NCBI RefSeq assembly: GCF_900108275.1
Contig: NZ_FNVD01000002.1
Coordinates: 186,001 to 250,000, forward strand
Source: Jhaorihella thermophila
GTDB lineage: Bacteria; Pseudomonadota; Alphaproteobacteria; Rhodobacterales; Rhodobacteraceae
Direction of reading: 5' to 3'
Length of the DNA: 64,000 nt
Numbering within the stretch: position 1 is the stretch's first letter; each line of letters begins with the position of its first letter. Below, piece by piece: positions 17,734-25,903 of the stretch. A program made the position numbers and the translations under genes. The notes under the pieces are model-generated. The model ran no database searches. It saw nothing but the letters and a program-made list of their open reading frames with translations, and was not told the DNA's origin.

Positions 17734-19056
17734 ATGCCCCATCTTGCCCGCCGCCCCTGGGTGCCGGAACATTACGAAACCCTGATCCAGTCCATTGCCG
17801 CCCGCGTCGATGGCGAGACCGGCGATGAAATCGATGCCCGCATCGCCGCCCTGATCGAGCGGAGCCGGGAAATCCTTGACGAAGAGTGTTTCAACCTCAA
17901 CCCCGCGACCAACGTGATGAACCCGCGCGCCGAAGCCGCGCTGGCCGCCGGCCTGGGCAGCCGGCCCTCGCTGGGCTATCCGGGCGACAAGTATGAAACG
18001 GGGCTGGAGGCGATCGAGGAAATCGAGGTGATCGCCGCGGAGCTTGCCGCCCGCGTGTTCAATGCCCGATATGCCGAAATCCGCGTCGGCTCGGGCGCGT
18101 TGGCGAACCTCTACGGCTTCATGGCACTGACCCGGCCCGGTGACGCGATCATCGCCCCGCCCGCCTCGGTCGGGGGGCATGTCACGCACCACGCCGACGG
18201 CTGCGCGGGGCTTTACGGCCTGACCACGCATCCCGCCCCGGTGGATGCGGACGGCTATTCGCTGGATCTCGACGGACTGCGGGCGCTGGCCCGCAAGGTG
18301 CGGCCGAAACTGATCACCGTGGGCGGCAGCCTGAACCTCTTTCCCCACCCGGTGCAGGAGGTGCGCGCCATCGCCGACGAGGTGGGCGCGCATGTGCTGT
18401 TCGACGCCGCCCACCAATGCGGGATCATCGCCGGCGGCGCCTGGCCCAACCCGCTGGACGAAGGCGCGCACCTGATGACCATGAGCACCTACAAGAGCCT
18501 CGGCGGCCCCGCCGGCGGCCTGATCGTCACCAATGAAGCGGAAATCGCCCGACGGCTCGACGCGATCGCCTTTCCCGGCATGACCGCGAATTTCGACGCG
18601 GCGAAATCGGCGGCGCTGGCGATTTCGCTGCTGGACTGGGTGGAGTTCGGTCCGGCCTATGCGCAGGCGATGATCGATCTGGCCCGGGCGCTTGCGGATG
18701 CGATGGAGGCGCAGGGCCTGCCGGTGTTCAAGGGCCGCGGCGGCGCGACCGCCTCTCACCAGTTCGCGGTCGAGGCGGCCCCCTTCGGCGGCGGACAGGC
18801 CGCGTCAAGGACATTGCGCCGCGCCGGCTTCCTCGCCTGCGCCATCGGCCTGCCCGTCGCCCCGGTGGCGGGTGACATGAACGGGCTGCGGATCGGCACG
18901 CCGGAACTGGTGCGTCGGGGCGTGACGCCCGATCATGCCGGCGAACTGGCCGCCCTGATCGCGAAGGGGCTGCGGCGCAACGCCCCGGCATCCGTTGCCA
19001 CGCGCACTCGCGAACTGAGGCGCGGCTTTGGAGGGATGCACTTCGTGCGAGCGTGA
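17734..19056 (+). CDS. SHMT-like PLP-dependent enzyme
   Basis: 440 residues from the ATG at 17734, which has a GGAGA site six bases before it; a start at 17719 is also possible. It is a fold-type I PLP enzyme related to serine hydroxymethyltransferase: FNLNPATNVMNPRAEAALAA near the N-terminus, GYPGDKYETG, an active-site block VLFDAAHQCGIIAGG, and the PLP lysine K254 in MSTYKSLGGPAGG. Overall layout matches GlyA, but key stretches differ from housekeeping GlyA (which reads TTTHKTLRGPRGG), so this is a paralogue, for example a 2-methylserine-type hydroxymethyltransferase or an aldolase. The substrate is not determinable. Its LysR neighbour is divergent, suggesting inducible catabolic use. Confidence 0.75.
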   Translation: MPHLARRPWVPEHYETLIQSIAARVDGETGDEIDARIAALIERSREILDEECFNLNPATNVMNPRAEAALAAGLGSRPSLGYPGDKYETGLEAIEEIEVIAAELAARVFNARYAEIRVGSGALANLYGFMALTRPGDAIIAPPASVGGHVTHHADGCAGLYGLTTHPAPVDADGYSLDLDGLRALARKVRPKLITVGGSLNLFPHPVQEVRAIADEVGAHVLFDAAHQCGIIAGGAWPNPLDEGAHLMTMSTYKSLGGPAGGLIVTNEAEIARRLDAIAFPGMTANFDAAKSAALAISLLDWVEFGPAYAQAMIDLARALADAMEAQGLPVFKGRGGATASHQFAVEAAPFGGGQAASRTLRRAGFLACAIGLPVAPVAGDMNGLRIGTPELVRRGVTPDHAGELAALIAKGLRRNAPASVATRTRELRRGFGGMHFVRA

Positions 19057-19145
19057 CCGGCGCGGGTGTCAGGTCGTTGGAACAGGCACAGTCGAAAGGG
19101 GGCAGCCGCGACCGCGCCCCCCCTTGTCCGGCCTCGCCGGTCGGT

Positions 19146-19985
19146 TCAATGCGCCATGAAGACCGGCACCTTGGCCTGTTCGAGCATGTTGCGGGTGGCC
19201 CCGCCCAGGATCGCCTCGCGGAACCGCGAATGGCCATAGGCGCCCATCACGATCATCTCGGCGGCGGTATCCACCGCGTGACGGTTCAGAACGTCCGATA
19301 CCCGCGACATGGTCTTTGACAGCACGTCGATTTCGCAACGCACGCCGTGGCGCGCCAACATCTGCGACAACAGCCCGCCGGGATCGGACCGTTCCGGCCC
19401 GTGCTTCGGCGGGTCGATGATCACCACGCGCACGAGGTCGGCCCGCTTCAGGAACGGCAGCGCCCGACGGATCGCCGCCAGCGCCTCGACGCTTTCGTTC
19501 CACGCGGCGATGATGGTCGAGGGATGAGGGTTCACGTCGCCCTCGTCCGGCACGACCAGGACCGGCGCGCGCCCCTCGAACAGCGCGGCCTCGACGATCG
19601 GCTCGACCTCGGCGCCGCGATCCTTGCCATAGGGTTTCGGCATGACCACCAGATCCGAGAAACGCGCGCGATACGCGACATGTCGTCCCAGATCGGCAAT
19701 CTGCGCCACCCCTTCCTCGGTGGACCAGCGCACACCCGCGCTGCCAAGGATGCCGTTGGCGTAGTCCAAAAGTTCGGCCGCCTCGGCGTTCGCGCGCTCC
19801 AGCGTCTCCTGCAGGATCAGCGCGTTGGCGCCGGCATAGTAATATCCCGTCTGTGTGCGATCCACGCCAAGGCACAGCGCCTCGGCATGGGCGTCAAACT
19901 CTCGGGCCAGCGCGATCAGCGCCGCCAGCGGCGGTTCCGCGATCGCGCGATCGGTCAAAACGGTGAGGAGCGACTTGTAAGCCAT
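19146..19985 (-). CDS. Universal stress protein, tandem UspA domains
   Basis: 279 residues, about twice a single Usp domain. The N-terminal half (MAYKSLLTVLTDRAIAEPPL) is degenerate. The C-terminal half carries the ATP-binding signature G-x2-G-x9-G as GAYGHSRFREAILGGATRN. It is divergent from ccoN across 195 bp containing a perfect FNR box at 20075-20088, so it is probably coexpressed with the cbb3 oxidase at low oxygen. Universal stress proteins are often part of the oxygen-limitation response. No enzymatic role can be inferred. Confidence 0.87.
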   Translation of the reverse strand: MAYKSLLTVLTDRAIAEPPLAALIALAREFDAHAEALCLGVDRTQTGYYYAGANALILQETLERANAEAAELLDYANGILGSAGVRWSTEEGVAQIADLGRHVAYRARFSDLVVMPKPYGKDRGAEVEPIVEAALFEGRAPVLVVPDEGDVNPHPSTIIAAWNESVEALAAIRRALPFLKRADLVRVVIIDPPKHGPERSDPGGLLSQMLARHGVRCEIDVLSKTMSRVSDVLNRHAVDTAAEMIVMGAYGHSRFREAILGGATRNMLEQAKVPVFMAH

Positions 19986-20074
19986 CGGGGCCTCTTTGCA
20001 ACTGAAATCCGGCCGCGGCCGGCAGTGAATCCGGTATCTGTTCCGATCCCTTTCACAGTTTTCGAAATTTCGTC

Positions 20075-20088
20075 TTGATGCAGATCAA
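20075..20088. promoter_or_regulatory. FNR-type box between usp and ccoN
   Basis: TTGATGCAGATCAA, perfect half-sites with a 4-bp spacer, lies about 92 bp upstream of the ccoN ATG and 89 bp upstream of the usp start. The central location suits shared control of both. Confidence 0.85.
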
Positions 20089-20180
20089 AGCGGCTGTCCG
20101 GCTTCGATTGCATCAAGCTGGCGGTCTAACCCGTTCGGCGTGACCATAGAATCGCGCGGGACAAGACGAAGGGACGCAAC

Positions 20181-21785
20181 ATGTCAAACTACCTCAAGCT
20201 GATCGTGCTTGGGTTGGTCGCCATCTTTGCGATGTACGCGGCCAACAACGCACGCGATCTGGCCTACATGGTGCACGCCATTCTCGTGGCGGTGATTGCC
20301 ATCGGCCTTTTCATCTATACCCTGCGCCGCACCGACGAACCGGGAACGGCGCATCCCGAAAACGAATACAATGACGACGTCGTGCGGCTGGGGGTGATCG
20401 CCACGGCATTCTGGGGCGTCGTCGGGTTCCTGGCGGGCACCTTCATCGCCTTCCAGCTGGCCTTTCCCCAGCTCAATTTCGAGTGGGCGCAAGGGTTCGC
20501 CAATTTCGGGCGGCTGCGGCCGCTGCACACCAGCGCGGTGATCTTCGCCTTTGGCGGCAACGCGCTGCTGGCGACCTCGTTCTATGTGGTCCAGCGCACC
20601 AGCGCGGCGCGCCTCTGGGGCGGGGGTCTGGGCCACTTCGTGTTCTGGGGCTACCAGCTGTTCATCGTTCTGGCGGCAACCGGCTATCTGCTGGGCAACT
20701 CGCAGTCCAAGGAATATGCCGAGCCTGAATGGTATATCGACCTGTGGCTGACCATCGTCTGGGTCGCCTACCTGGCCGTGTTCCTGGGCACGCTCATCAA
20801 GCGGAAAGAACCGCACATCTACGTCGCCAACTGGTTCTACCTGTCCTTCATCGTCACCGTGGCGATGCTGCACCTGGTCAACAACGTCACCGTTCCGGTG
20901 TCGATCTTCGGTTCCAAATCGGTGATCGTCTGGGCCGGCGTGCAGGACGCGATGACGCAGTGGTGGTATGGCCACAATGCGGTGGGCTTCTTCCTGACCG
21001 CGGGCTTCCTCGGCATGATGTACTACTTCGTGCCGAAGCAGGCCGAACGCCCGGTGTTCAGCTACAAGCTGTCGATCGTGCACTTCTGGGCGCTGATCTT
21101 CATCTACATCTGGGCCGGTCCGCACCACCTGCATTATACCGCGCTGCCGGACTGGGCCTCGACGCTGGGCATGGTGTTCTCGGTGGTGCTGTGGATGCCC
21201 TCCTGGGGCGGCATGATCAACGGCCTGATGACGCTGTCGGGCGCCTGGGACAAGCTGCGCACCGACCCGATCATCCGCATGATGGTGATCTCGGTCGGCT
21301 TCTACGGCATGTCCACCTTCGAAGGTCCGATGATGTCGATCCGCGCTGTGAACTCTCTGTCGCACTATACCGACTGGACCATCGGTCATGTGCATTCCGG
21401 CGCGCTGGGCTGGAACGGCATGATCACCTTTGGTGCGCTCTATTTCCTCGTGCCGCGCCTGTGGAAGCGTGAACGGCTCTACAGCCTCAGCATGGTGAGC
21501 TGGCACTTCTGGCTCGCGACCATCGGCATCGTGCTCTACGCCGCGTCGATGTGGGTGACCGGCATCATGGAAGGCCTGATGTGGCGCGAAGTGGACGCCA
21601 ACGGCTTCCTGGTGAACACCTTTGCCGACACCGTGGCCGCCAAGTTCCCGATGTATGTGGTGCGTGGCCTGGGCGGCGTGCTCTACGTCATCGGCGCGCT
21701 CATCATGTGCTACAACCTGTGGATGACCGTCAGGAAGGTTCCGGCCACCGAGTCGAAGCTTTCCGTCGCGGTCCCGGCTGAATAA
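20181..21785 (+). CDS. ccoN: Cytochrome cbb3 oxidase subunit I
   Basis: The catalytic subunit of the high-affinity C-family heme-copper oxidase, an integral membrane protein of 534 residues with about 12 helices. Histidine ligand regions are visible: the heme b ligand in [19 protein letters not shown], the heme b3/CuB ligands in [13 protein letters not shown] and [13 protein letters not shown], and the final pair in [16 protein letters not shown]. The YGHNAVGF segment carries the C-family tyrosine-histidine cross-link region. First gene of ccoNOQP; the 14-bp gap to ccoO carries AGGAGG. Confidence 0.97.
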   Translation: MSNYLKLIVLGLVAIFAMYAANNARDLAYMVHAILVAVIAIGLFIYTLRRTDEPGTAHPENEYNDDVVRLGVIATAFWGVVGFLAGTFIAFQLAFPQLNFEWAQGFANFGRLRPLHTSAVIFAFGGNALLATSFYVVQRTSAARLWGGGLGHFVFWGYQLFIVLAATGYLLGNSQSKEYAEPEWYIDLWLTIVWVAYLAVFLGTLIKRKEPHIYVANWFYLSFIVTVAMLHLVNNVTVPVSIFGSKSVIVWAGVQDAMTQWWYGHNAVGFFLTAGFLGMMYYFVPKQAERPVFSYKLSIVHFWALIFIYIWAGPHHLHYTALPDWASTLGMVFSVVLWMPSWGGMINGLMTLSGAWDKLRTDPIIRMMVISVGFYGMSTFEGPMMSIRAVNSLSHYTDWTIGHVHSGALGWNGMITFGALYFLVPRLWKRERLYSLSMVSWHFWLATIGIVLYAASMWVTGIMEGLMWREVDANGFLVNTFADTVAAKFPMYVVRGLGGVLYVIGALIMCYNLWMTVRKVPATESKLSVAVPAE

Positions 21786-21799
21786 GGAGGGCCGGAGCA

Positions 21800-22528
21800 A
21801 TGGCAATTCTCGACAAACACAAGATCCTCGAGACCAACGCGACCCTCCTGCTGATCTTCAGCTTTCTGGTCGTGACCATCGGCGGCATCGTGCAGATGGT
21901 CCCGCTCTACTATCTCGACAGCACGATCGAGAAGGTGGAAGGGATGCGGCCTTACACCCCGCTGGAAATGGCGGGGCGCGAAATCTACATCCGCGAAGGC
22001 TGCTATGTCTGCCACAGCCAGATGATCCGCCCGATGCGGGACGAGGTCGAACGTTATGGCCACTATTCGCTGGCGGCGGAGTCGATGTATGACCACCCGT
22101 TCCAGTGGGGGTCCAAGCGGACCGGGCCGGACCTGGCCCGCGTCGGCGGCCGCTATTCGGATGAATGGCACGTCGCCCACCTGATCGACCCGCAATCGGT
22201 GGTGCCTGAATCGGTGATGCCCAAATACGGCTTTCTCATGGATCGCATGATCGAGCCGAAATACATCGCCGACCTGATGCGCACCAACCGGATCGTGGGC
22301 GTGCCCTACACCGACGAGATGATCGCCAGTGCCGAGGCCGACTTCAAGGCGCAGGCGGATCCCGACAGCGACTATGACGGTCTGCTGGAACGGTATGGCG
22401 ACAAGGTGCAGGTGCGCAATTTCGACGGCCAGCCGGGCATCTCCGAGATGGACGCGCTGGTGGCCTATCTGCAGATGCTGGGCACGCTGGTCGATTTCTC
22501 GACCTTCCAGCCGCTGCCGAACCGCTGA
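21800..22528 (+). CDS. ccoO: Cytochrome cbb3 oxidase subunit II
   Basis: A monoheme cytochrome c subunit, 242 residues. One N-terminal membrane anchor ([20 protein letters not shown]) precedes the heme c motif CYVCH at residues 68-72, followed by [10 protein letters not shown]. The axial methionine is probably in VMPKYGFLM. It passes electrons from CcoP to the CcoN active site. It follows ccoN closely and is followed by ccoQ after 10 bp. Confidence 0.97.
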   Translation: MAILDKHKILETNATLLLIFSFLVVTIGGIVQMVPLYYLDSTIEKVEGMRPYTPLEMAGREIYIREGCYVCHSQMIRPMRDEVERYGHYSLAAESMYDHPFQWGSKRTGPDLARVGGRYSDEWHVAHLIDPQSVVPESVMPKYGFLMDRMIEPKYIADLMRTNRIVGVPYTDEMIASAEADFKAQADPDSDYDGLLERYGDKVQVRNFDGQPGISEMDALVAYLQMLGTLVDFSTFQPLPNR

Positions 22529-22538
22529 GGAGGGTGTG

Positions 22539-22724
22539 ATGGAAGAATACACCGCTCTGAGAGCATTCGCGGACAGCTGGGGGCTTTTGCTGCTGTTCAT
22601 CTTCTTCGTCGGGGTGATCCTCTGGGTGTTCCGCCCCGGCGCCACCCGGCAGTACCGCGACACGGCGAACATTCCGTTCCGGCATGACGACAAACCCGCC
22701 CAATCCGAGGAGGCGCGGACATGA
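22539..22724 (+). CDS. ccoQ: Cytochrome cbb3 oxidase subunit CcoQ
   Basis: A 61-residue single-pass membrane protein: [14 protein letters not shown], then a hydrophobic helix ([16 protein letters not shown]) and a hydrophilic tail with [17 protein letters not shown], typical of CcoQ/FixQ. It stabilises the oxidase complex. A GAGGAGGG ribosome-binding site precedes the ATG. Its stop overlaps the ccoP start (ATGA). Confidence 0.95.
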   Translation: MEEYTALRAFADSWGLLLLFIFFVGVILWVFRPGATRQYRDTANIPFRHDDKPAQSEEART

Positions 22725-23590
22725 GCAAGACACCCGAAAAACTCAAGGGCGATCCTGAAACCACGGGCCACAGCTGGGACGGGATCCAAGAGTTCAACAA
22801 CCCGCTGCCGAAATGGTGGGTCTGGGTCTTCTATGTGACCATCATCTGGGGCGTGATCTACACGATCCTCTACCCGGCATGGCCGCTGTTGAACAGCACG
22901 ACGCCCGGCCTTCTGGGCTGGTCCACCCGAGCCAACGTCGCTGCAGAGATCGCCGAGGTTGAAGAAGCCAACGCGCCGATCAACGCCAAGCTCGAGTCGA
23001 GCGAACTGGCCGAAATCATCAAGGATCCCGAGCTCAAGACCTATGCCGTCAACGCCGGTCGGGCCGTGTTCGGCACCTGGTGCATGCAGTGCCACGGGTC
23101 GGGCGCGCAGGGGGCCAAGGGCTTCCCGAACCTGCTGGACAACGACTGGCTGTGGGGCGGGACGCTCGAGGACATCCACACGACGCTCGCGTATGGCATC
23201 CGCAGCCCGGACAATGACGAGACCCGGTTCTCGGAAATGCCGGCCTTTGGTCGTGACGAACTGCTCGAGCCCGAGCAGATCGACGCGGTGGCCAACTATG
23301 TCATGAGCCTGTCGGGCGAGCCGAAGGACGCCTCCAAAGTGGCAGAGGGCAAGGTCGTCTTCGAAGAGAACTGCGCCGCGTGCCACGGCGAGGAAGGCAC
23401 CGGCGACCGGGCACAGGGTGCCCCGAACCTGGCCGATGCGATCTGGCTCTATGGCGGCGACTACGACACCATCGTCGAGACGGTTGCCAATTCGCGCAAG
23501 GGCGTCATGCCTGCGTGGACCGGGCGTCTGGACGAATGGCAGATCCGCGCCGTGTCGGTCTATGTCCACCAGCTGGGGGGCGGCGAGTGA
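22721..23590 (+). CDS. ccoP: Cytochrome cbb3 oxidase subunit III
   Basis: A diheme cytochrome c of 289 residues that accepts electrons from the bc1 complex/cytochrome c and feeds CcoO. An N-terminal anchor helix ([20 protein letters not shown]) is preceded by [11 protein letters not shown], a hallmark of CcoP/FixP. Heme motifs are CMQCH (121-125) and CAACH (218-222), with axial methionines likely in FSEMPAFG and GVMPAWTG. Last gene of the operon; a strong terminator hairpin follows. Confidence 0.97.
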   Translation: MSKTPEKLKGDPETTGHSWDGIQEFNNPLPKWWVWVFYVTIIWGVIYTILYPAWPLLNSTTPGLLGWSTRANVAAEIAEVEEANAPINAKLESSELAEIIKDPELKTYAVNAGRAVFGTWCMQCHGSGAQGAKGFPNLLDNDWLWGGTLEDIHTTLAYGIRSPDNDETRFSEMPAFGRDELLEPEQIDAVANYVMSLSGEPKDASKVAEGKVVFEENCAACHGEEGTGDRAQGAPNLADAIWLYGGDYDTIVETVANSRKGVMPAWTGRLDEWQIRAVSVYVHQLGGGE

Positions 23591-23615
23591 TCTCAACCCC
23601 ATACGCAGAAACCGG

Positions 23616-23646
23616 AAGGGGCCGCCATGCGCGGCCCCTTTCCTTT
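23616..23646 (+). terminator. Rho-independent terminator after ccoNOQP
   Basis: A 10-bp perfect stem (AAGGGGCCGC / GCGGCCCCTT) with a 5-nt loop is followed by a pyrimidine-rich TCCTTT. It starts 25 bp past the ccoP stop and ends the ccoNOQP transcript. Confidence 0.8.
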
Positions 23647-23691
23647 GCGGAGGCCGGCCCGGTGAAAATCTTTCGGATTTCACGGCCAAAG

Positions 23692-23705
23692 TTGACTTGG
23701 GTCAA
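23692..23705. promoter_or_regulatory. FNR-like dyad in the ccoP-ccoG spacer
   Basis: TTGACTTGGGTCAA is a symmetrical TTGAC-N4-GTCAA dyad, a less perfect FNR/Dnr-type site, lying 311 bp upstream of ccoG within a 425-bp stretch (23591-24015) that has no convincing gene. Confidence 0.5.
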
Positions 23706-23936
23706 ATCGTTCGCGCCGATTCCGTGCGATGGTCCCGGTGTTCGGTCATGGAAGGTCCGAAATCATCAGTTCCCGCGCCTGCAAGGGCGGAGGGCAGCGG
23801 CGCCGGCTTTTCGATCTGTTCGCGCGTTTCCTGAAAAGTCGGCGCCCTTTTTGCGCCCGTCTCCATGACGTTGATACCGTCCGTCTTTTGCCTGCGGCCA
23901 GCCGTCGCGTCAAAAGTTGATTGGCAGATGCTCTTT

Positions 23937-23950
23937 TTGACCCATATCAA
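23937..23950. promoter_or_regulatory. FNR-type box upstream of ccoG
   Basis: TTGACCCATATCAA (TTGAC and ATCAA, 4-bp spacer) ends 65 bp before the ccoG start, a normal activating position. It indicates that ccoGHIS has its own low-oxygen promoter separate from ccoNOQP. Confidence 0.78.
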
Positions 23951-24015
23951 AGTTTCGAACCCTCGCATCTGTGACAAGGCGGTCAGAGACGTTTCCCCAA
24001 CCTCGGAGTGATTCC

Positions 24016-25437
24016 GTGAGCGACACCAATTCCGCCCAGCCCCTCTACGCTGCGCGCGAGCCGGTCTTCCCCAAACGCGTCAAGGGCCGGTTCCGAACCC
24101 TCAAATGGATCATCATGGCGATCACGCTGGGCATTTACTACATCACGCCCTGGATCCGCTGGGACCGTGGTCCGGCCCTGCCCGATCAGGCGGTGCTGCT
24201 CGACATGGCCAACCGGCGCTTTTACTTCTTCTGGATCGAGATCTGGCCGCATGAATTCTATTTCGTCGCGGGCCTGCTGATCATGGCAGGGCTGGGGCTG
24301 TTCCTGTTCACCTCGGCCATGGGGCGGGTGTGGTGCGGCTATGCCTGTCCGCAGACGGTCTGGACGGATCTGTTCATCCTGGTCGAACGCTGGGTCGAAG
24401 GCGACCGCAATGCGCGCCTGCGGCTTCACCGCCAGAAAAAGCTGGATTTCCGCAAGGCCCGGCTGCGCCTGACCAAGTGGACGCTGTGGCTGCTGATCGG
24501 TCTGGCCACCGGCGGCGCCTGGGTGTTCTATTTTGCCGACGCACCGACGCTGGCACGTGACCTGATCACCGGCAACGCTCATCCGATCGCCTATACGACG
24601 ATGGGTCTGCTCACCTTCACCACCTTCTTCTTCGGCGGTTTCGCGCGAGAACAGATCTGCATCTACGCCTGCCCCTGGCCGCGCATTCAGGCCGCGATGA
24701 TGGACGAGGACACGATCACCGTCGGCTATCGCTACTGGCGGGGCGAACCGCGCGGCAAGGGCAAGAACCGCGAAGGCTTGGGCGACTGCATCGACTGCAA
24801 CGCCTGCGTCAACGTCTGCCCGATGGGGATCGACATCCGCAACGGCCAGCAGCTGGAATGCATCACCTGCGCGCTGTGCATCGACGCCTGCGACGAGATG
24901 ATGGAAAAGGTGGGAAAGCCGCGCGGGCTGATCGACTACATGGCGCTGAGCGACGAGGAACGCGAAAAGAAGGGCCTGCCGGACAAACCCGTCTGGCAGC
25001 ACATCTTCCGCCCGCGCATCATTCTTTACACCGCGCTGTGGTCACTGGTGGGCGTGGGGCTTCTGGTCGCGCTGTTCATCCGGTCGGATATCGACGTGAA
25101 CGTGACCCCGGTGCGCAATCCGCTCTATGTCACCCTGTCGGACGGATCGATCCGCAACACCTACGACGTGCGCCTGCGCAACAAGCTGGGCGAATCCCAT
25201 CCGTTCCGCCTGTCCGTCAAGGGCGACCCGGCCTTGGTGCTGGAACTCGAAGGCACACCCTATCACACGGTCACGGTTCCGGCTAACGAAACCCTGCATC
25301 AGCGTGTATACATAACGGCACCGAAGGGATCCGCCCCTGCCACCTCTGACCGCACCGAGATCCGGCTCTGGGTAGAGGATCTGACCGGGGGCGACCGCGC
25401 CTATGTCGATACCGTCTTCAATGGCAAGGGGAACTGA
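24016..25437 (+). CDS. ccoG: CcoG/RdxB, cbb3 oxidase maturation ferredoxin-like protein
   Basis: A membrane-anchored 2x[4Fe-4S] protein, 473 residues from the GTG at 24016, which has CGGAG seven bases upstream; an in-frame GTG at 23971 is less likely. Several helices precede a polyferredoxin core. Cluster motifs are CIDCNACVNVCPMGI and CITCALCIDACDEMM; upstream WCGYACPQTVW and CIYACPWPR are the family's conserved NapH-like cysteines. The C-terminal Ig-like domain is FixG_C. In Rhodobacter the homologue RdxB/CcoG reduces copper for delivery to the oxidase. First gene of ccoGHIS. Confidence 0.95.
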   Translation: MSDTNSAQPLYAAREPVFPKRVKGRFRTLKWIIMAITLGIYYITPWIRWDRGPALPDQAVLLDMANRRFYFFWIEIWPHEFYFVAGLLIMAGLGLFLFTSAMGRVWCGYACPQTVWTDLFILVERWVEGDRNARLRLHRQKKLDFRKARLRLTKWTLWLLIGLATGGAWVFYFADAPTLARDLITGNAHPIAYTTMGLLTFTTFFFGGFAREQICIYACPWPRIQAAMMDEDTITVGYRYWRGEPRGKGKNREGLGDCIDCNACVNVCPMGIDIRNGQQLECITCALCIDACDEMMEKVGKPRGLIDYMALSDEEREKKGLPDKPVWQHIFRPRIILYTALWSLVGVGLLVALFIRSDIDVNVTPVRNPLYVTLSDGSIRNTYDVRLRNKLGESHPFRLSVKGDPALVLELEGTPYHTVTVPANETLHQRVYITAPKGSAPATSDRTEIRLWVEDLTGGDRAYVDTVFNGKGN

Positions 25438-25440
25438 GCC

Positions 25441-25899
25441 ATGTCGGAACGCCAATTCACCGGTCGCCACGCCGCGATGGTCTTCGTCGGCGCCTTTGGC
25501 GTCATCATCGCCGTGAACGCGGTCATGGCCTACAATGCGATCAGGACCTTTCCGGGCCTCGAAGTGGAAAACTCCTATGTCGCCAGTCAGACCTTCGACG
25601 CCCGCCGCAAGGCGCAGGAGGCGCTGGGCTGGACCGTCAGCGCCGAAGAGCGCGACGGCACGCTCCGGCTGGCCTTCACCGACCGCGACGGGCGCTCTGT
25701 CCGTGTCGCCTCGCTGGAGGCCACCGTGGGCCGACCCACCGAGATCAAGGACGACTTCACGCCGGATTTCACGTTCGACGGCATCGCCTATGTGGCGCGG
25801 ACCGATCTGGCGCCGGGCCGCTGGGACGTGCGGCTGAAGGCCACGGACGAGGACGGCACACTCTTTACCCAGCGCATCCAGGTGCATGTGACAAGGTGA
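25441..25899 (+). CDS. ccoH: CcoH/FixH, cbb3 oxidase assembly factor
   Basis: A 152-residue membrane protein with one N-terminal helix (HAAMVFVGAFGVIIAVNAVM) and a periplasmic beta-sandwich domain (LAPGRWDVRLKATDEDG). The segment NSYVASQTFDARRKAQEALG is characteristic of FixH. It associates with the oxidase during assembly. It lies 3 bp after ccoG and 4 bp before ccoI. Confidence 0.93.
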   Translation: MSERQFTGRHAAMVFVGAFGVIIAVNAVMAYNAIRTFPGLEVENSYVASQTFDARRKAQEALGWTVSAEERDGTLRLAFTDRDGRSVRVASLEATVGRPTEIKDDFTPDFTFDGIAYVARTDLAPGRWDVRLKATDEDGTLFTQRIQVHVTR

Positions 25900-25903
25900 T
25901 CCC

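Noticed and set aside
17635-18759. Upstream extension of the LysR ORF on the minus strand
   Set aside because: It runs antisense through the SHMT-like gene; a good start for LysR lies at 17634 with the HTH directly after it.
23702-23977. 91-residue minus-strand ORF in the ccoP-ccoG spacer
   Set aside because: No ribosome-binding site, no recognisable motif, overlaps the FNR box and leader of ccoG; atypical composition.
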